Shown piece after piece: positions 26,771 through 36,441 of a DNA stretch of 63,880 bases. The stretch is taken from positions 1 through 63,880 of the forward strand of contig JAEZJV010000019.1 in assembly GCA_023415635.1 (NCBI GenBank), written 5' to 3'. Below the pieces are notes generated by a model. That model was not told the DNA's origin. It did not search any database and was given only the letters and a program-made list of their open reading frames with translations. A program made the translations under genes and the position numbers. Source of the stretch: Bacillota bacterium. Lineage in GTDB: Bacteria > Bacillota > Clostridia > Lachnospirales > Lachnospiraceae. Each line of letters begins with the position of its first letter. Position 1 is the first letter of the stretch.

Positions 26771-26979
26771 ATAAACCACCTCCATATTTATAATATAACA
26801 TTATTTTATTTTCGTTTCAATAGTACCCAGAATGCCTTCAAAAAATTTAATAGATTTCCCAGAGGGCTTAAGCAGAGCAGATTATAGTGACAGGCCGTGT
26901 AATAGCTTTCACAGAAATGAGTGATATTTTATGCCAGCTGTTGTATACTAATGTTAGGAAAGAAAGCATACGAAGGAAA

Positions 26980-27822
26980 ATGGAGGAGAAGGACTTGAAT
27001 GTAAAAAAGATTGTAACCGGGCTCCTGATCATTAATCTCATGGAGTTTTGCATCGGGCTCATTATGTGGTTATGGCTGGGTAAAGCTATAATTACAAAGG
27101 TCGGTAGCTATGCGTTTTTGTCCATGGTATTGATGCTGATAAGCTGTTTAATTACAATTATTGGCCTATACTTTGCCATAACTTATAAAAATGATAATTA
27201 TACGGACAGTATTCGCAACCTTGAAGAGCTGAATTTAAGGCTTAAGGCGCAAAGACATGATTACCTGAATCATTTTCAGGTAATCTATGGTCTGATGACA
27301 CTGGGAGAGTATGACGAGGCAAAGCGGTACATCGACCCGGTTTTCAAGGATATCATGAAGGTAAGCAAAGCACTCAAGACAGCGCAGCCTGCTGTAAACG
27401 CTCTCCTCCAATCTAAAATTGAGACTGCGGAGCAGAAAAAGATCGATTTATTTCTGGAAATCCGCTCTGACTTAAAATATATTCCGATGGAGGCCTGGAA
27501 CCTCTGCAAGGTTTTGGCAAATATTATAGATAACGGAATGAGAGCCCTTACAGAGGTAGAACCGGAGAAAAATCTCTATGTAATTATCGGAGAGGAGGCG
27601 GACAGCTATACCTTTGAGATATCTAATAACGGACCGGAAATACCGAAGAAGCATTTGGAGGATATCTTCAAACAGGGCTTTTCTACGAAGAAGGGAGAGG
27701 AGCATGGTATGGGATTGTATATCGTATCCCGAATTGTGAAGGAAGCAGGAGGAACTGTTGAGGTGATTTCTGATGCTGCTAAGACATGCTTCTATGTCCG
27801 ATTGCCTAAAATGAAAAGGTAA
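26980..27822 (+). CDS. Membrane sensor histidine kinase, Spo0B-type (AgrC/CitA-like)
   Basis: Two transmembrane helices (about residues 8-30 and 40-65) lead to a cytoplasmic kinase core. The phosphoacceptor His is in LKAQRHDYLNHFQVI, the Spo0B/AgrC form RHDxxNHxQ. The HATPase domain has NIIDNGMRAL (N box), ISNNGPEIP and GFSTKKGEEHGMGLYIV. Little is exposed outside, so it may sense the membrane itself or a neighbouring protein. Its likely partner is the LytTR regulator at 29882, with nfeD and floA between. The start is ATG 26980. TTG 26995, behind GGAGGAG, is a serious alternative. Confidence 0.8.
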   Translation: MEEKDLNVKKIVTGLLIINLMEFCIGLIMWLWLGKAIITKVGSYAFLSMVLMLISCLITIIGLYFAITYKNDNYTDSIRNLEELNLRLKAQRHDYLNHFQVIYGLMTLGEYDEAKRYIDPVFKDIMKVSKALKTAQPAVNALLQSKIETAEQKKIDLFLEIRSDLKYIPMEAWNLCKVLANIIDNGMRALTEVEPEKNLYVIIGEEADSYTFEISNNGPEIPKKHLEDIFKQGFSTKKGEEHGMGLYIVSRIVKEAGGTVEVISDAAKTCFYVRLPKMKR

Positions 27823-27995
27823 TGTGATTTGGAGCGCTCAAGCTGACAGTACGACATAAAAGTTGTATAACTTGGAGCTTAAGTATTCCTTTTTACCGGA
27901 TATGGTGTAGAGTATAAATAGAGATTGAATAAGATGTGGGAGGCAGCCCCTCCTAAATATAAGCATCCGCAATTTAAATAGAAAGGAGGTTCTTT

Positions 27996-28493
27996 ATGTT
28001 TGGAGAATTGGGAGCGGTACTTGTTTTAGCGATCATTCTTTTTATTGCAGGCTTTATTCTGGTAGGAGTTGAGATGGTAATTCCCGGCTTTGGTGTTCCA
28101 GGTATATCAGGTATTCTCTGTCTGGTAGTTGCCATCTTTCTGGTTTCGGATTCCTTTGTAGAGGGAGCTGTCATTGCACTTATTGTCCTGGGCTTATTGG
28201 GCATCATGTTTGCGGTTATACTGGGACTACTATCAAAGGCGAAGCTGAAATCACCATTAATACTTAAGGATGAGCAGAATAAGGAGAAGGGTTTCATCAG
28301 CAACAGCGACCTAGACTATCTGCTCGGAAGGCAGGGAATAGCTATAACGGATTTAAGACCTTCAGGTATAGCTGATTTTGATGGAATAGAGTTTGATGTT
28401 ATTTCCGAGGGAAAATATATTCTGAAGGATACCAGATTGGTAATTTATAAGGTGCAGGGCTCAAAGCTGATTGTGAAGACAATAAATGATTAA
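27996..28493 (+). CDS. NfeD-like membrane protein
   Basis: A short, protease-less NfeD of 165 residues with two or three transmembrane helices (1-75) and a C-terminal OB-fold domain with GRQGIAITDLRPSGIADFDG and FDVISEGKYI. NfeD proteins are encoded beside flotillins and are thought to work with them at membrane microdomains. AAAGGAGG precedes the start. floA follows by 64 nt. Confidence 0.9.
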   Translation: MFGELGAVLVLAIILFIAGFILVGVEMVIPGFGVPGISGILCLVVAIFLVSDSFVEGAVIALIVLGLLGIMFAVILGLLSKAKLKSPLILKDEQNKEKGFISNSDLDYLLGRQGIAITDLRPSGIADFDGIEFDVISEGKYILKDTRLVIYKVQGSKLIVKTIND

Positions 28494-28557
28494 ACATACA
28501 TAAGTAACTTACCACAGGGAATAATATAAAATATTACATAGAAAGAAGGTATTATTT

Positions 28558-29523
28558 ATGACAATAATAGGGTTAATTGTTGTAATCGGTGTTATCAGTT
28601 TATTAATCGTTTTGTTTTTTACCTTTGTTCCGATTGGTCTTTGGATCTCTTCCTTGGCGGCTAATGTTAAGGTCAGCGTTTTTAATTTAATCGGTATGCG
28701 CTTACGAAGAGTTATACCTTCAAAGATTGTACTCCCTTTGATTAAGGCTACGAAAGCCGGTCTTAACCTAAATGTGAATCAGTTGGAGGCACATTACCTT
28801 GCAGGTGGTAATGTAGATAGTGTGGTCAATGCACTGATTGCTTCTGAAAGAGCCGGTATAGAGCTGCATTTTGAGAAAGCTGCAGCAATTGATCTGGCAG
28901 GACGCGATGTGTTTGACGCCGTAAGAATGAGTGTGAACCCTAAGGTGATCGAGACTTCAAATGTATCGGCGGTTGCAAAGGATGGTATCGAGCTGCTGGT
29001 TAAGGCCAGAGTAACCGTAAGAGCCAATTTGGAACGTCTGGTCGGTGGTGCCGGTGAAGCTACAGTGCTTGCCAGAATCGGGGAAGGGATCGTAACAACA
29101 GTAGGCTCCGCTGCTTCCCATAAAGAGGTGCTGGAGAATCCTGATGATATCTCCAAGCGAGTATTAAGTAAAGGTCTTGACTCCGGTACAGCCTTTGAGA
29201 TTCTCTCCATCGATATTGCGGATATTGATGTAGGAAGGAATATTGGTGCCCAGCTGCAGACCTTACAAGCGGAGGCTGACAAGAATATTGCCCAGGCAAA
29301 GGCAGAAGAGAGAAGAGCCATGGCTGTTGCGAAGGAACAGGAAATGCGTGCTTATGTAGTGGAAGCGGAAGCAGAGGTTCCGAAGGCAATGGCATACGCT
29401 CTTAAGGAAGGTAAGCTTGGAGTAATGGATTATTATGATATGCAGAATATTAAGGCAGATACAAAGATGAGGGAAAAGCTCTCTGAGAATGCTAATAAGG
29501 CGATCGTTGATGATAAGCGTTAA
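28558..29523 (+). CDS. floA: Flotillin-like protein FloA
   Basis: A scaffold of functional membrane microdomains. The 321-residue product has an N-terminal membrane hairpin (about 5-30), an SPFH domain (AGLNLNVNQLEAHYLAGG, VIETSNVSAVAKDGIELLVK, GGAGEATVLARIGEGIVTTV) and a C-terminal Glu/Ala-rich coiled coil (QAKAEERRAMAVAKEQEMRA). The length matches FloA/YqfA. It forms a transcription unit with nfeD. Confidence 0.95.
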   Translation: MTIIGLIVVIGVISLLIVLFFTFVPIGLWISSLAANVKVSVFNLIGMRLRRVIPSKIVLPLIKATKAGLNLNVNQLEAHYLAGGNVDSVVNALIASERAGIELHFEKAAAIDLAGRDVFDAVRMSVNPKVIETSNVSAVAKDGIELLVKARVTVRANLERLVGGAGEATVLARIGEGIVTTVGSAASHKEVLENPDDISKRVLSKGLDSGTAFEILSIDIADIDVGRNIGAQLQTLQAEADKNIAQAKAEERRAMAVAKEQEMRAYVVEAEAEVPKAMAYALKEGKLGVMDYYDMQNIKADTKMREKLSENANKAIVDDKR

Positions 29524-29546
29524 ACAGGCCGATTGAGGTGAAACAG

Positions 29547-29870
29547 ATGCTGTATAAAACATTAATTAAAGAAACCCTGAATCAGATGGGAAAATATTTT
29601 ACCGAGGTTTCGGAACAAAGCAGAATGCCGGTTTTTCAAAGAGCACCGGAAAAGCTTCACGTAACCATTCCGAAAGGGAAACCCTTTGTGGATGAGACAA
29701 ATAAAATTCCAAGAAATAAAGCAGAGGAAGCCTCAGAGCCCATTGTAATTACAAAAAAGGAAGAAGCTTTGGATACCTCAGCAATCAGACTGCAGGAGGC
29801 CCTCATCTGGTCTGAGATTCTCGGAAAGCCGATGTGTAAAAGAAGAAGAGACAGAAATAGATTTGTATAA
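29547..29870 (+). CDS. Conserved-looking protein after floA, unknown
   Basis: A 107-residue soluble protein with no recognised domain. The helical start MLYKTLIKETLNQMG is followed by a Lys/Glu/Pro-rich middle and an end of KRRRDRNRFV. GAGGTG lies 6 nt before ATG 29547. The 23-nt spacing to floA and 11 nt to the regulator suggest membership of the same operon. Confidence 0.6.
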   Translation: MLYKTLIKETLNQMGKYFTEVSEQSRMPVFQRAPEKLHVTIPKGKPFVDETNKIPRNKAEEASEPIVITKKEEALDTSAIRLQEALIWSEILGKPMCKRRRDRNRFV

Positions 29871-29881
29871 CAGGAGTGTTT

Positions 29882-30622
29882 ATGGCTATAAAAATTATCC
29901 TCGTGGAAGATGAAAGCGGCGTCCGTATGCTGCTACGGAAAATAATCGAACAGAGGGAAGGCTTCGAAGTTGTAGGAGAATGTGACAATACAACAGATGC
30001 TGTTGCTTTATTTCTTAAGACAAGGGCAGAGGTCATCTTTCTGGATATCGAGATTAACGGTTCTAGCGGTATTGAGTGTGCTAAGAAAATTGCGGATTTG
30101 GATCCAAAGGTAAAGATTATCTTTGCTACGGCGCATTCGGAGTATATGTCCAATGCCTTTGAGGTATATGCCTTCGACTATCTGGTAAAACCATTTCCCC
30201 TGGAGAGGGTATATCAGACACTGGATCGAATCAAAAGTTTTTCAGAGTCTGAGGAAAATGAATTTCTGGATAAGATTATAAAGCATAGAAAGGGTTTAGA
30301 GAAGCTTCTGGTTAAGGGACGGGAAAGTATGAGCTTCGTGGATATTAACGAGATTATCCTTATCCAAAGAGAGAACAACAGTACCGTAATATATACGGCC
30401 AAGGATTTCTTTGTAACCTCGGCCAGTCTTGGCGATATTGAATCAAAGCTTGATTCTGAGCAGTTTATGAGAAGCCATAAGTCATATCTGATTAATATAT
30501 CTAAGATAAAGAAAATCGAACCTTACGGCAGGTGGACCTACATAGTCACCTTTAAGGATATGAATAAGGATGCTTTGATGACGGCAGAGAAGTTCGAAGA
30601 GATTAAGAAACGTTATCTTTAA
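29882..30622 (+). CDS. LytTR-family response regulator
   Basis: A 246-residue regulator with a receiver domain (acidic pocket E9-D10-E11, phosphorylation site Asp55 in VIFLDIEINGSSG, Lys in FDYLVKPFPL) and a LytTR DNA-binding domain (about 140-245) with IILIQRENNSTVIY and MRSHKSYLINISKIKKIEP. The LytTR class pairs with Spo0B-type kinases, and the kinase gene at 26980 lies on the other side of nfeD-floA. Targets are unknown; cell-envelope or peptide-signal genes are usual for this class. ATG 29882 has AGGAG upstream. Confidence 0.88.
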   Translation: MAIKIILVEDESGVRMLLRKIIEQREGFEVVGECDNTTDAVALFLKTRAEVIFLDIEINGSSGIECAKKIADLDPKVKIIFATAHSEYMSNAFEVYAFDYLVKPFPLERVYQTLDRIKSFSESEENEFLDKIIKHRKGLEKLLVKGRESMSFVDINEIILIQRENNSTVIYTAKDFFVTSASLGDIESKLDSEQFMRSHKSYLINISKIKKIEPYGRWTYIVTFKDMNKDALMTAEKFEEIKKRYL

Positions 30623-30746
30623 AGCAGACCGTTAATGACGAAAAGAACCCATTTCCGTCAGCCTGATATCCGTAGTGATGTTGGAGGTAAGACAACGGAT
30701 GGATTCCTTAATGTTTTCGTTATAGGTCATAATAGAGAAATTAGCT

Positions 30747-30776
30747 ATGGCACTCGTTTTTCGAGTGCCATTTCCT
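30747..30776 (+). terminator. Terminator downstream of the LytTR regulator
   Basis: ATGGCACTCG pairs perfectly with CGAGTGCCAT around a TTTTT loop; the tail is TTCCTTT. The ~125 nt between the regulator stop and this hairpin holds no supportable gene. Confidence 0.75.
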
Positions 30777-30922
30777 TTGGCAGAATATGCAGCTATTTGT
30801 AGCAGTGTATTACGAAATAAGTAGGACGCATCATTGAAATTCTTAGAAAAGTATACTATCATATAATTATGAAAATAATGTAAAATACAGCTGATATCAG
30901 AATTTATGCAGAAGCAGGGGGG

Positions 30923-32812
30923 ATGGCTGTGCTTGGAAGCAAAAGAAAAACAATTGGTGTATTTCTGTCTCAGGTAAATGAAGACTATCAGGACATACTG
31001 AGCAGGGGCATTATTACCAAAGCAAAGGAGCTTAATTACAATATAGCGTTCTTTACCAATTTCGGAGGCTATGGGCAGCCATCCTATGACAGGGGAGAAT
31101 TTGCGATTACTCAGCTTCCGAATTACGAAGGAATGGATGGGATTATTCTGGCTCCGGATACGATGATAATTCAGAATCTGGAGAATGCATACAAGGAAAA
31201 TATCAAAAACAGAAGCCATTGTCCTGTTGTCAGTGTACGCAGTGAGACGAAGGATTTTTATAATGTGTTGATTGATGATTATACCGTGATGGAAAACTTA
31301 ATTCACCATATGATAGAAGTGCATCATTTTACTAGGATTAATTTTCTTGCCGGGCCAAAGGGTTTTCCGGATTCAGATAAAAGGCTGGCTGCATATAAGA
31401 AAATATTATCGGAGCATCAGCTCCCTATAGAAGAAGAAAGAATTTATTACGGAGACTTCTGGAAACATGCCGGTGCTCAGGCAGTGGAATACTGGCTGAA
31501 GAGCCCCCTGGAGCGGCCTCAAGCTATTATCTGTGCGAATGATTACATGGCACTGACGGTTTGTGATGCTTTTGCCGAAAGAGGGATACTGGTACCTGAA
31601 GAAATTGCCGTAACAGGCTGTGATGATGTGGAGGAATGCGTAGAATATATACCGTCACTTACCAGTATCCGTATGCCTGTATTTGAGATGGGGATGGAAG
31701 CGGTGTCTGTGATCCATAACTTGAATCAGGGAATAGAACAGCCAAAAAATACATACTTAAAGGCAGTTACCATATATCGTGCCTCCTGTGGTTGTAAGAA
31801 GGTCAGAGGCCAGGAGGGTAACAGCCGAAGAAGATATCATATAGCAGTCAAAGAAAATATGAAGCGTGCAATCACCCGCAATGCATATATGTCAACGGAT
31901 TTGACCGGACTAACGAGATTAGAGGATATTAATGAAAAAATCTGGGCTTATGTCTATGAAAATATGAACTTTACACACTTTTGTCTCTGTCTACGGAAAA
32001 ACTGGGAAAAATTCAGTAAGGAAAGGGATCGGGAGCCGGAGGAAAAGGAATGGGTCATGGAAATCGGCTTTAAGAATCGTGTCGGCTACAGTAAGCTGAA
32101 CTGTCCCAAAGAGGAATTGATTCCTCCGGAGCTGGCGGAAGATAAACCAATGGTGTACTTTTTTGCTATGCTGCATCACCAGGAGCATAACTTTGGTTAT
32201 GTAGGTATCAGCTTCGACACAATCCAGACCTATATGCTGACCTTCCAGGCATGGCTGATTAATGTAAGCAATGCTTTGGAGAATGTACGCGTTCACGGAG
32301 AGCTAAATAGGCTGATCAACCGCCTCGAGGAAACCTCTATTCGGGATGAGCTGACAGGACTTTATAACCGGAGAGCATTGAATACAATCGGACGTAAATA
32401 TTTAAAGCAATGTGCGGAAGCTGGTTCCAGGCTGATGGTATTTACTGCTGATATGGACAGATTAAAATTTATCAATGACAAATACGGACATGCCTATGGT
32501 GATGTGGCTCTAAAGGTGGTAGCGGAAGCAATGCTCCAGGCGGCTCAGAATAATGAAATCTGTATCCGTCTTGGTGGGGATGAATTTATGGCAATCGGCA
32601 GGGATTATGACGAAAGCAAGCTGGAGCACTTCATCACACGCTTTGAGGCTACGCTAAATCGGTTTAATTTCATCAAGGATTATGATTTTAGTGTGCATGT
32701 CAGCTATGGAAACCATCTGATTTATCCTGGTGAAGAAACCTCTATTGAGAGCTGTCTCGGAGTGGCCGATAAGCTGATGTATCGACAAAAGAACGGAAAA
32801 GAGAACAGATAA
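30923..32812 (+). CDS. LacI-type ligand-binding domain fused to GGDEF diguanylate cyclase (copy 1)
   Basis: Probably makes c-di-GMP in response to a small ligand. Residues ~8-290 form a periplasmic-binding-like fold of the LacI/GalR type (KTIGVFLSQVNEDYQ at the start, PQAIICANDYMALTVCDA, VTGCDD). There is no helix-turn-helix, signal peptide or membrane helix, so the sensor is cytoplasmic. ASCGCK marks the domain end. A middle region (~310-460) precedes the GGDEF domain with RDELTGLYNRRAL, FTADMDRLKFIND and intact GGDEF at 551-555. No RxxD inhibitory site is seen. The start at 30923 is close to its GGGGGG; GTG 30929 is possible. Confidence 0.85.
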   Translation: MAVLGSKRKTIGVFLSQVNEDYQDILSRGIITKAKELNYNIAFFTNFGGYGQPSYDRGEFAITQLPNYEGMDGIILAPDTMIIQNLENAYKENIKNRSHCPVVSVRSETKDFYNVLIDDYTVMENLIHHMIEVHHFTRINFLAGPKGFPDSDKRLAAYKKILSEHQLPIEEERIYYGDFWKHAGAQAVEYWLKSPLERPQAIICANDYMALTVCDAFAERGILVPEEIAVTGCDDVEECVEYIPSLTSIRMPVFEMGMEAVSVIHNLNQGIEQPKNTYLKAVTIYRASCGCKKVRGQEGNSRRRYHIAVKENMKRAITRNAYMSTDLTGLTRLEDINEKIWAYVYENMNFTHFCLCLRKNWEKFSKERDREPEEKEWVMEIGFKNRVGYSKLNCPKEELIPPELAEDKPMVYFFAMLHHQEHNFGYVGISFDTIQTYMLTFQAWLINVSNALENVRVHGELNRLINRLEETSIRDELTGLYNRRALNTIGRKYLKQCAEAGSRLMVFTADMDRLKFINDKYGHAYGDVALKVVAEAMLQAAQNNEICIRLGGDEFMAIGRDYDESKLEHFITRFEATLNRFNFIKDYDFSVHVSYGNHLIYPGEETSIESCLGVADKLMYRQKNGKENR

Positions 32813-32827
32813 GGAGCAATGAGATGT

Positions 32828-32872
32828 AGGCTGTTGCAGAAGAATACTATTTTTACCCTGCGACAGCCTGTT
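32828..32872 (+). terminator. Hairpin between the two GGDEF genes
   Basis: AGGCTGTTGCA pairs with TGCGACAGCCT (one wobble) around a 20-nt loop; the tail GTTTA is short. Confidence 0.6.
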
Positions 32873-33022
32873 TATATGACATTACTCCGAAATTTATAAA
32901 AATATAATCTTTGAATTTGCCGGATAACTTGTTTTTCGTTTAATATTGTTATATAGTAATAATGTACTAGTAAACAGATTTTTGTCTTTCATTTTATCTA
33001 TATATTAGAAAAGGTGACGAGA

Positions 33023-34951
33023 ATGTATAAAAATAATCGGAAAACAATCGGCGTCTTTGTTACGCAGGTCCATCAGGAATATCAAAGAATATTAGGAAGC
33101 GGTATTAGTAAAAGAGCAAAGGAGTTGGGCTATAACGTTGCTTTTTTTTCTAATTTTTTGGGCTATGGAGAATTTCAGTATGAAATTGGCGAAAGAAATA
33201 TAGCGCTGCTTCCCTGGTATGAGGACCTGGACGGGATTATCCTCCTGCCTGATACGATGTTTGTTCAGGGCTTTGATGAGCAGATTCGGGAGCATGTGAG
33301 AAAATTCACTGATTGTCCTGTGGTGAGTATAAGGCAAAAATCCGAGGAATTTTATAATGTACTTGTGGAGGATTCCACAATATTGGACGAGATTTTGAGG
33401 CATTTTATCATAGATCATGGCTATAAAAAAATCAATTTCCTGACCGGACCGAAGGATAACCCCGTATCCCTGGAGCGGCTTAATTCATACCGCAGGATTA
33501 TGAAGGAGAATAATCTGGAGGTGAAGGAGGAACAGATTTTCTTCGGGGACTTCTGGAAATTCCTCGGTTATGATGCAGTAAATTACTGGTTTTCCAAGCC
33601 CGAGCTGGTACCGGAGGCTATCATCTGCGCCAACGATTATATGGCAATTACGGTGTGCAATGCACTCGCAGAGAGAGGGCTTGCCGTTCCCAGGGATATT
33701 GCCGTATCCGGTTGTGATAATATTGTGATCACGGAGGATTTCAGCCCAACCATTACCACAGCAGGGATACCAGTCTATGAGATGGGTATTGAGGCAGTAG
33801 ATAAAATTGATAGGTGTAATAACGGCTTGGAAGAAACACAGAACAGCTTCCTGCCCACAGTAACCACCTATCGGGAGTCCTGCGGATGTAATATACAAGG
33901 ACGCAGTGAAGAAAGAACCCTTCGGAGAAATAATGTCATCAAGGATTTGGAAGCTGCAGATAAGGCGATTTATAATAATGCATTCATGTCAGTTGAATTG
34001 ACTAATGTTAAGACTGTGGATGAGCTTAATCGGAAGCTGGCATCCTATACGTATATGAACGAGGGCTTCTCCAGCTTCTATATGTGCCTGTATAAGAATT
34101 GGGAGGATTTTGGGCAGGAGGAGCAGACAGATTATACGAATAAAGAGAATATGTTCCTGGAAGTAGGCATCCGGAACGGCGAATGGTTACAGAAGACGGA
34201 ATTCTCAAGGCGGGAACTAATTCCGGCCATTTATACGGATGATAGCCCACAGATTTACTATTTCAATATGCTCCACTACCAGGAAATCTGTTATGGATAT
34301 ACAGCCATCAGCTTTTATAATAATCAGTCATATCAGGCCTCCTATCAGGGGTGGCTGATTAATATCTGCAATTCCTTGGAGAATATACGGATTCATAATA
34401 TGCTAAATCGGTTGGTCAGTCGTCTGGAGGATATGTATATTAAGGATGAGCTGACAGGGCTATATAATCGTAGGGCATTAGCACAGCTTGCACAGAAATA
34501 CTTAGATCAGTGTGTTAAAAATCAAAGCAGACTGATGGTTTTTTCTGCGGATATGGATAAGTTGAAATTTATCAATGATAATTTTGGACATGCTTTTGGA
34601 GATATTGCCATAAAAGCTGTTGCAGATGCACTGATCCATGCGGCGAAGGACGATGAAATCTGTATCCGGGTTAGCGGAGATGAATTTGTCGTCATCGGAA
34701 TGGAGTATGACCAGATAAAGATGGAGGAATTCATCACGAATTTTGAAGATTGTCTGGAGCAGTATAACAGTTCCAGCAAACTGCCCTTTAAGGTTTGTGT
34801 AAGCTTTGGCTGGAGCATTGTGAAACCCAATACCGGGGTCAATATGGAGGAATATCTGATACTTTCGGATTCTAAGATGTACCAGCAGAAATATCAGAAG
34901 GAAGCGCTCCGCTTAAAGCACAGGGGTGAGCTTATGGAGCCGGAGCAATAG
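33023..34951 (+). CDS. LacI-type ligand-binding domain fused to GGDEF domain (copy 2)
   Basis: A paralogue of the preceding gene with the same order: RKTIGVFVTQVHQEYQ, PEAIICANDYMAITVCNA, VSGCDN, ESCGCN, then KDELTGLYNRRALAQLA and SADMDKLKFIND. The active-site loop is SGDEF (551-555) instead of GGDEF. Ser at the first position is tolerated in some active cyclases, so activity is uncertain. The 642-residue protein is cytoplasmic by sequence. ATG 33023 has AAAGGTG upstream. Divergence from copy 1 is considerable, so the duplication is not recent. Confidence 0.85.
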   Translation: MYKNNRKTIGVFVTQVHQEYQRILGSGISKRAKELGYNVAFFSNFLGYGEFQYEIGERNIALLPWYEDLDGIILLPDTMFVQGFDEQIREHVRKFTDCPVVSIRQKSEEFYNVLVEDSTILDEILRHFIIDHGYKKINFLTGPKDNPVSLERLNSYRRIMKENNLEVKEEQIFFGDFWKFLGYDAVNYWFSKPELVPEAIICANDYMAITVCNALAERGLAVPRDIAVSGCDNIVITEDFSPTITTAGIPVYEMGIEAVDKIDRCNNGLEETQNSFLPTVTTYRESCGCNIQGRSEERTLRRNNVIKDLEAADKAIYNNAFMSVELTNVKTVDELNRKLASYTYMNEGFSSFYMCLYKNWEDFGQEEQTDYTNKENMFLEVGIRNGEWLQKTEFSRRELIPAIYTDDSPQIYYFNMLHYQEICYGYTAISFYNNQSYQASYQGWLINICNSLENIRIHNMLNRLVSRLEDMYIKDELTGLYNRRALAQLAQKYLDQCVKNQSRLMVFSADMDKLKFINDNFGHAFGDIAIKAVADALIHAAKDDEICIRVSGDEFVVIGMEYDQIKMEEFITNFEDCLEQYNSSSKLPFKVCVSFGWSIVKPNTGVNMEEYLILSDSKMYQQKYQKEALRLKHRGELMEPEQ

Positions 34952-34952
34952 G

Positions 34953-36440
34953 ATGGAAAGGCGTGAGAGATTGGACAGCTTACATGACAGATTAGCGGAA
35001 TTTGCTAAGAAGGATTATTATCCAATGCATATGCCGGGGCATAAGCGTAATGCTTCGCTATGCCGGATGGAGAATCCTTATGAGATAGATATAACGGAGA
35101 TAGAAGGCTTTGACAACCTGCATCAGCCGGAGGGGGTGCTGTTATCACTTGCCGAACGGATTGCAGGTTTATATGGCTCAGAGAAGGCATATCCGCTAGT
35201 GAACGGCAGTACCGCTGGAATTCTGGCCGGCATCATGGCGGCGACCCGTCGCGGGGATCAGGTGCTGATGGCAAGGAACTCTCATAAAGCGATTTATCAC
35301 GGAGTCATCCTCGGAGGCTTGGTACCGAACTATATTTATCCACAAAACATTGCGGGAATCACACCACTTGGTGGAATTCTTCCCGCTGATATCGAGAAGG
35401 CGTTGATCAATAACCATAAGATCAAGCTGGTAATCATAACCTCACCTACTTATGAAGGAGTAGTATCGGATATTGAGGCAATAGCGAAAATCGTTCATAG
35501 ACATGGGGCACTCCTGCTGGTTGATGAAGCACACGGTGCCCATTTCGGTTTTCATGAACAGCTTCCCGTCAGTGCAATAAGCTTAGGTGCCGATCTCATT
35601 ATTCAGAGTATCCATAAGACACTGCCGGCATTTACCCAGACAGCGGTTCTGCATTCTAATTGCAGGGAGTTGGATACCGGTATTAAAAAATATCTTGCTA
35701 TCTATCAGAGCAGCAGTCCTTCTTATATCCTACTGGCAGGAATGGATCGCTGCATCAGCCTGCTGGAGGAGAGGCGACAGGAGCTCTTTACAGATTATCT
35801 CGAGAGACTTAGCAGAGTTTATCATACTCTGGGCCAAATGCAGCACTTCCGGCTGCTAGGCAGGGAGCTCGTAGGAGCTAACGGCGTATATGCTCTGGAC
35901 CCCTCGAAACTGACGGTTATAATAAAGAATGGGAAGATAAGCGGACAAAAATTGTCTGAGCTTCTATACCAAAGATATCACCTTGTGATGGAAATGTCAG
36001 CTACGGACTATATTCTCGGTATGACCAGCATCTGTGATTCTGAGGAGGGCTTACAGCGTTTTGTGAGTGCAATGATTGATATTGACCGGAAAATGGAGGA
36101 GGAAAGAGAAGCTGGAAAGCATGCTGCAGCTAATACTAAGGCAGAAGGCTCAGAGCAGGGGCAAAAGCGGCGTCAACAGGAGATGGCGATACTGCCCTGT
36201 GAGGCCTGGGAGCAGCCTTGTGAAACAGTAGATTTCATAGCAAGCGGTAATAGATACAGTGCATCCTTTCTCTGTCTGTTTCCTCCCGGACAGCCCATTT
36301 TGGTGCCGGGTGAGATAATAACAACGGACTTGATTGAATATATCCTGGAAATTAAGCAGCAAGGAATTACGGTCACAGGTTTATCTGGAGCTGATCAGGA
36401 TAAAATTGAGGTAATCCGTGAGACAGAGAGGATGAAATAG
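34953..36440 (+). CDS. Orn/Lys/Arg decarboxylase family PLP enzyme (YaaO-like)
   Basis: A 495-residue aspartate-aminotransferase-fold enzyme. MHMPGHKRN near residue 25 is the family start, VDEAHGAHFG includes the PLP-contacting Asp191, and SIHKTLPAFTQT carries the Schiff-base Lys222. A short C-terminal domain follows. Substrate choice among arginine, lysine and ornithine cannot be read. Gene order with the downstream kinase, yaaR, holB and ricT matches Bacillus yaaO. ATG 34953 lies 1 nt after the GGDEF stop; GTG 34926 would overlap that gene. Confidence 0.88.
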   Translation: MERRERLDSLHDRLAEFAKKDYYPMHMPGHKRNASLCRMENPYEIDITEIEGFDNLHQPEGVLLSLAERIAGLYGSEKAYPLVNGSTAGILAGIMAATRRGDQVLMARNSHKAIYHGVILGGLVPNYIYPQNIAGITPLGGILPADIEKALINNHKIKLVIITSPTYEGVVSDIEAIAKIVHRHGALLLVDEAHGAHFGFHEQLPVSAISLGADLIIQSIHKTLPAFTQTAVLHSNCRELDTGIKKYLAIYQSSSPSYILLAGMDRCISLLEERRQELFTDYLERLSRVYHTLGQMQHFRLLGRELVGANGVYALDPSKLTVIIKNGKISGQKLSELLYQRYHLVMEMSATDYILGMTSICDSEEGLQRFVSAMIDIDRKMEEEREAGKHAAANTKAEGSEQGQKRRQQEMAILPCEAWEQPCETVDFIASGNRYSASFLCLFPPGQPILVPGEIITTDLIEYILEIKQQGITVTGLSGADQDKIEVIRETERMK

Positions 36441-36441
36441 T

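Noticed and set aside
30632..31219. Long minus-strand open frame across the start of the first GGDEF gene
   Set aside because: Most of it is the antisense of a clear coding gene, and it has no ribosome site or recognisable domain.
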